A DNA stretch of 64,000 nt from Lepisosteus oculatus (taxonomy: Eukaryota > Chordata > Actinopteri > Semionotiformes > Lepisosteidae): NCBI RefSeq assembly GCF_040954835.1, contig NC_090718.1, positions 11,237,532-11,301,531 of the forward strand, in the 5' to 3' direction. Each line of letters starts with the position of its first letter. The stretch's first letter is position 1. The position numbers and the translations under genes are program-made. The notes under the pieces were generated by a model that did no database searches, had not been told where the DNA came from, and saw nothing but the letters and a program-made list of their open reading frames with translations. Of this stretch, positions 58,710 to 64,000 are shown piece after piece.

Positions 58710-61700
58710 AAATACAGGTACTCCGGCCCCCGCCTTTGACAATAAAGCTTGTCTCTGGTTTCCGAATGTTGCACAAAAACATTAGTAGAGATCTTTGTGG
58801 TGCTCTTATGTCATTGCCGTAAGAGGTTTTATCATTTGGGTAATGGGTTTCAGGTGGGGTTAAGACAAAAGTGTAGGGGTGTTAATGTCCTGTCCTTGTT
58901 AATAATCTCACTTATTCAATGTCACTTCTCTACCCCATAGAGAGAGTCTGTGGGTGAAGAGTGCCTGGTGTCACCTCAGGTACTTCTGCATTTACATTTC
59001 CAAGTAAATCCCTGCCAAGATACTTCAGGATGAAAAGCACCATCTACAACAGTTTTGCACAGTATTGAAATGACTACACTAGTCAATACGTGAATACTTG
59101 ATCTTGAAATGTTTAAATGCAGCTCTGGTGTCTCTCTAATTACATCCAAGAAACTGCTGCTTGTGTGACAAATGGAAGGCTTATGAAATTCTCAGGTAGA
59201 ATATTACTACAGCACAGCATTTGACAAAACCCAGCTGCCATTTTCTGCAGGGTTGTTTCTCCAATGGTGCAGCGTACCTTAGCTGGTATTTCAGAAGTGT
59301 GTGAGGACTCCACACTGGACTCTTACCAGAGGATGTCCTCTGCTTTTGCAACCTGCTGTAGTTTTCTACAAAAAGGTTGGACCAGAGAAGGGTGTCTCCA
59401 ATCCTAGAGAAAATAAAGGCTGGTTTTACAAGTCATCCACCATTTAACTGGGAAAGTTAAATAATGGAATAACTGACCACTCACTGATAGGTCCTTACCT
59501 TGAGGTATCTGCTACTAGGTGGTTTAGATTTTTTACACAACCTGTAAATTAGCTCCTTATCCCCCCAAGAAACCTAACTCAGGCTCCCCAAAAACAGCTT
59601 GAGAGGCACAGGTTAAATCTGAGCATTGGTTATAGTTACAAGTAGCTAGTGAACTTAACCTAGCTCTTACTTATGAGATTTGAATTTCTGTCTGTTAGAT
59701 AGCAAGGTTACAACTCTACATTGTTTTGCTTACTTTATAACTGTGGACTCCAAGTAGAAATAAGACCTAAGGAGTTCTTAATCCAACCCCTCCTTATACA
59801 TCAAGGAAATTGTACAGTTGACAGCAGGTGGCAATAAAGTCTGAAAAACTCCTGAAGGAGTATTACCCTTCCACTGATCTTCAGATCAAAGTGTGCAAGA
59901 TGATCCTGCTGTTCTGGTGCCACTGAAGATAAAACTCACTGTACAAGTTAATGGCTGTACACAAAAAAAAAACTTCCATAGACCTTTATTTTATTGCATA
60001 GACATGACAGGGACTACACAAACAGGATCAAATACTTAACAGATCACAAATACCAGGTTTGTTCTTCATCCCATCTGCTCTGTGGAACCTCAGATCCCCA
60101 TCTCACATTTTTTTCCTTCCAGTGATCAACAGGGCTCAAGGTAAGGGAGTATCCACCGCATCTTAAAAAGGTGTCAATGGAGCTCTCAGAAGACCAGAGG
60201 AGCCATCACTGAAAGATGGCCACACCACCTCACAGGTTTACCCAGTGATGATACTGCCATGATGAAGCCCACCTAAGCTTCAAAAGAGAGGGTTGTTAGA
60301 TTGCCACTTATCAATTTCTCCACAGTTCAAGACACCAAGCACAACCATGTCCCATTATTTCTCCCTTAGTAACTATACAGTTGAGTTTCTGTATCCCAAG
60401 ACAAGCAGCTTCCAGTTGACCAATATGAAAGCCTACAAGCTTAGTCCTTCAGAACAGGACTCTTGTGGCAAAAGAGGGATTCTTAAAGGGTCCTCTAGAC
60501 AAGAGCCATTCCACAACTGTATGTGCTGCAAACACATGCAAGATGGAGTTTCAGGTGTCCACTTAAGACCAACAATATTGTACATACCCATGAAGTCAGT
60601 TTATGGCACCGTTCCACAGCGTCACAAGACAATAGACCTGTAATGGGTCAAAAAACGGAAGCCACAGTAGCTGGAAGTCCTGAACGCCAAGCATTCAAAA
60701 TCCAGAAAATGAGCAATAAGCCAGAAGAACAGCAGAGGGCAGTAGAAGCTAGTTAAATCCAACTCCGAAAGGCGAGAGCGATAACCAAGAAACAGGTAAG
60801 CCCGTAAAGAAACCACACCCGGAGAAGACGAGCGCTCAGGAAGACAAGCGGGAAATCAGGAACATCAACAATACAACAGGCATAACAAACACAACTTAAA
60901 GCACAAGCTAAATATCTAAGCATCCCAGGTTTCACTTTTATAAGCCTCTTAATCAATTACATAGGCTCATCTAATTTCACGGGAACCTATCCCAAAGCCC
61001 TAAAATCCTCATGTGGAATGCTTAGGTATGTCTAGCTCAATAATGCACACCTGCTTCCCTGCTCAGAAGCCATCTTGGCTCAGAGAAACACCACAGCCTG
61101 GACTTGAGCCAAAATGGCAGGTTCCAGCGAAGTCTACTAGAGACACTACCACAATGATTTAACAAAGTTTGCTTAAACGTGGTTTCTCGACCTTTTAGGA
61201 TTCCACATTAACTAGATTAAAAGAGAAATATAATTATTTGAATATGTTTAAGGTATGCATTCCAGATTCCAGAGAGAAACTCTTATATCATTTCAGCACC
61301 CAATATTATTTCTCTTACTGTGTCAGAACACTTGCCGACGCCTGCTGTGATTTTAAATGGAGCTCTCAGTTAATGTATCGCAAAGGAGAAAGTCAGTGCT
61401 GCAGACCATTACAAAAATGTGCTTTGCTCTCTGAGTCATCTGTGTTTAAAAATAATCATGATTGAAAGAGTGTTGTAATTTCAGTTAACTAAGTAGATTA
61501 AGGCATTACTTTGAGACACAAAATTTGCCTTCCAGTATTTTTGGTGCCCTGTACTGGGGGATGATTTTTAACTGTCTTTTTCCTTCTAAACACCTTCCTT
61601 CCATTTTCACTGAGAATTGGTCCTTCTGCTTGGTAAGTAAGCGTTTAAATAAACTAGCAGGCTGACTGTTTGGAATTATCTGTAGAGTTTGAAATAACAT

Positions 61701-62380
61701 CTTATTTGTTTCTGATGATGGTTTTGTTTTTTCCTCATGTACTCAAACAACCCCATCGCCTACGAGCTTTCATTTTCATCCTTTGATTTCTGTAAATCCT
61801 TTCTTCCCCTAAAAAGGTGGCATCATCATTGTCTTCTCCTGGCTTCCCCTACTCAGGCACAACCCATTATTAATTAACTGCTTTTACTGCTTCTACCATT
61901 TTGAAAAAGCTGGGGATGGGAAATGGACCATGAACAACTTCCTCCAAAATATATTTGTATATTTTCATACATATTCTCTCTTAGAAAGGTGAGAAACTCA
62001 CAGTACAATAAAGGAGATGTCTTGTTAGTGTGATCCCTGCCAGAGGAGCATTTGCAATAAATTAACGCAGTAGTATGAAGAAATATAGCCCAAATTGTCT
62101 CCTGACCTCAAGAGATTTACTTGATTGTTTACTGTATGGCTTTGTGCAAAGCTGTTACGATTTCAGTACATAATGTTCTTGAAAATTTCTTTATAAACAA
62201 TTTATTTACTCACGACACAGCAATATAATCCATGACTCATCTTGGTATGTAACATTACCGTTCCTTAATTTAATTGGGAAAATAAATAAATCTGGAGGGC
62301 ATTGTATTGATATATCATAAATACAATGTAATCATCACTACCAGAACTCTTCATAGGTACTCTTTTTTCTGTACATTACA
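58710..62380. other. Unit 3: diverged tail without a recognisable gene
   Basis: Blocks match unit 1 in order: 58,800-59,150, 59,860-60,160 (gene D region, with the AATAAAATAAA word kept near 59,986-59,996 but the exon segment not recognisable), 60,920-61,140, and 61,200-62,060 against 27,600-28,440. The last block is notably well kept. No gene is supported. Confidence 0.4.
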
Positions 62381-62384
62381 AGAA

Positions 62385-63930
62385 CCTCCTCCGCCCTGGG
62401 TAAGATGTTTTGGTTTCCTCTTTGCAATCTCTAGTCTGGTTGCCAGGTGTGTCAGATCTGATCCTGTTGCCACCTCCTGTCACCACCTACATCTCCCATC
62501 TGACAGACCACTAGCTGTCAGACTAGCTGGCCTTCCACACAGTGTGAAATTAGGACTCTCTACCAGCCCCCATGTGTGGAAGTTGGGTAATGTGGGCAGA
62601 ACATCATAAACTGAGCAGAAATTTGATCTCATTTTCTTCTATGTTCCAGTTGTCTTGCCATGTCTGTGATTGCTCCCTTATTACTTCACAGCTTTTCCAG
62701 CTGCCCTGCTTCTTCATTGCCTTAAACTCTTCTACCACTAATCATGTCGGTAGCTGTAACTTGCGACCTATGCTGTAGAGGCTGCTGCAAGGTGTTCAAA
62801 AGCTTCCTTAAACGTCCAGCCATCACCTGAGATTTTCCTCTTCAGCACCTCCACCATTGAAAAAGATACCTTGTTGACAAGGAGAGACCAGTGGAGTCTA
62901 GGAAGAACTCTAGGAAGTGTTGATAATACCAGGCCTTATATTTGGCAGGTAGACCACTAATCTCCGGATAGGGGGTGGTATCTTCTTAAACCAGATAAAA
63001 CCAATCCAAATTCCATGTAACTAGTTGTGATGGCATTAATGTCAAGGATGTCGGAAGGGCATGCCGTGGAATGACAAGGAGAGCAGTAGAGACCCTATGC
63101 ATAGTGGCAAAAGGGGCAACACAGAGGTTAGCCCAGGCTCAGGGGTCAGACGATGTCGTGGAAGAAACCTAAGCCCTCTGGTCACGGGAAAGGTGACCTG
63201 GTGCTAGGCGGGTCTCAGGACATCCATACCCTCAATGCTGAGCCAGGAGCAGAGCAGACACAGGAAGTAAATAGGCTACACAAGAAAACACTGGAAAGAC
63301 ATGAACTATCACAGGGAACTAGAAACAGGACAGAAGAGCAGCACCCTCAAGGTGTACAGGGTGTGACAGTAGTGTACTAAACTTGAATTGAACTTCTGGA
63401 TTTTGCAGGCTTGAACTCCAGTCCTGCTCATGTAATGAGCTCTTTGGTTTCTCTTCTTATTTCACAAGCAGGTTCATCTCTACAGAAAATAGAATGTCTG
63501 GTATAGTGCATCCATGATGCCTACCTCCAACCTCTGCTAGAGTGTGATAAAGTCCTTGTTTGTGATGTGTATCTTAAATAGTTGAAGGAGTCTTGAAAGA
63601 ACCATAAAACCTAGCTGGAATATGGTAGGGCATTAACTTGGTGAGAACCAGCTTGTGAGATACAGTTTAATTCCATAGACATTAGTTAGATCTAAGCACA
63701 GGACTGCAAGATCTCCTTTATTCTGCTTGGCACTTCCTGCAATCTTAGAAATAATTCTAGCATTTTCCAGACAGACCAGACACTCCTGAAATGCCATCCC
63801 ATTGCACAGATGTATCAATAGAATTGTTGTTCATCATGAACCTGTTCAACCTGCTTACTGTGATTCTGAAACATATTTTAATTTCTGCACTAAGAAGTGA
63901 AAAGTTATGGAATTGCTTGAGATTCATTGA
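62385..63930 (-). mobile_element. LINE-B, fuller copy, unit 3
   Basis: Minus-strand frames, with many stops and shifts, follow a complete fish non-LTR RT carboxyl half. SLLSAEIKICFRITVSRLNR lies near 63,900. A frame containing KGDLAVLCLDLTNVYG lies near 63,700. HITNKDFITL and RLEVGIMDALYQ lie near 63,550, VRLRTGVQACK-like sequence near 63,430, and LLVNKVSFSMVEVLKRKIS near 62,870. The tail, like the unit 1 copy, ends near 62,400. The stretch 62,990-63,390 does not fit the RT and may be an insertion or a diverged part. The LDL-N-YG and WRH-QVL blocks separate it from LINE-A; assignment to an R2/Hero-like clade is tentative. Confidence 0.7.
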
Positions 63931-64000
63931 GTCCTCTTTCAGCCCTGAACCATCTCTCGGCTTTCTTTGAGGTAGTTCTTCCTTTCTGCCTCTTTCAGCA
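63931..64000 (-). other. Window edge: relative of the unrecognised basic frame
   Basis: The minus strand from 64,000 reads LKEAERKNYLKESREMVQG and stops. It matches the RKNYLKESWLMAKG part of the unit 1 frame near 29,690. The frame runs off the window and joins LINE-B sequence almost directly. Confidence 0.4.

Larger units (their letters stand above)
45337..64000 (+). repeat. Tandem array unit 3 (more than 18.6 kb, continues past the window)
   Basis: From 45,337 to about 50,460 it is nearly identical to unit 2 or unit 1. From there to the end it aligns only in blocks with many substitutions and indels. It lacks LINE-A, has an internal tandem duplication (53.9-56.7 kb), keeps a fuller LINE-B (62.4-63.9 kb) and reaches the window edge inside the counterpart of the unrecognised minus-strand frame. 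Confidence 0.95.

Noticed and set aside
1-64000. LTR retroelements, capsid-bearing elements and CRISPR arrays
   Set aside because: No LTR pairs, gag or envelope wording, or regularly spaced short repeats were seen. The reverse transcriptase wording belongs to non-LTR elements.

Overview
The window looks like nuclear DNA of a ray-finned fish. It is AT-rich, has few long reading frames, and holds GT-AG exon-like pieces with AATAAA signals. It also carries fragments of fish-type non-LTR retrotransposons, tRNA-headed SINE-like pieces and short CA microsatellites. The species cannot be named from sequence alone.

Layout. Positions 1-11,080 are single-copy in the window and hold no gene I can recognise: one possible terminal exon (minus strand, 4,332-4,559), a SINE-like piece, an old interspersed repeat (8.4-9.0 kb) and a few stretches that read like conserved non-coding DNA. 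From about 11,080 to the end the window is a head-to-tail segmental array. Unit 0 (11,080-13,100) is a decayed tail. Units 1 (13,101-29,933), 2 (29,934-45,336) and 3 (45,337 to beyond 64,000) each carry the same ordered set. That set is gene A (+), a large nested palindrome, gene B (-), a tRNA-like piece, gene C (+, with CCAAT and TATA boxes), a LINE in units 1 and 2 only, a cluster of CCAAT boxes, a possible minus-strand two-exon gene end (D), and a second LINE.

Genes A, B and C are short, multi-exon transcription units that I infer from splice signals and AATAAA signals; none matches a family I recognise. A and B converge on the palindrome, whose arms lie beyond their 3' ends and include matching exon and splice-donor sequences. 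They also share an ACGCCCC plus CACCTGTTC motif at their 5' ends. A and B may therefore be an old inverted duplicate. Read-through from either side would give a long hairpin RNA. Reading frames for A, B and C are tiny (49, 30 and 29 residues). In A the frame is open in only one of three copies, so non-coding roles are as likely as peptides.

History. Units 1 and 2 are nearly identical over most of their length. Unit 3 matches them closely only from about 45.3 to 50.46 kb (genes A and B), then drops abruptly to a clearly diverged state. It also lacks the LINE at 22,016-23,963, showing an apparently empty site. The A/B block therefore seems to have been homogenised, by gene conversion or unequal exchange, on a different schedule from the rest of the unit. 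No LTR retroelement, CRISPR array, rRNA or intact tRNA was seen.
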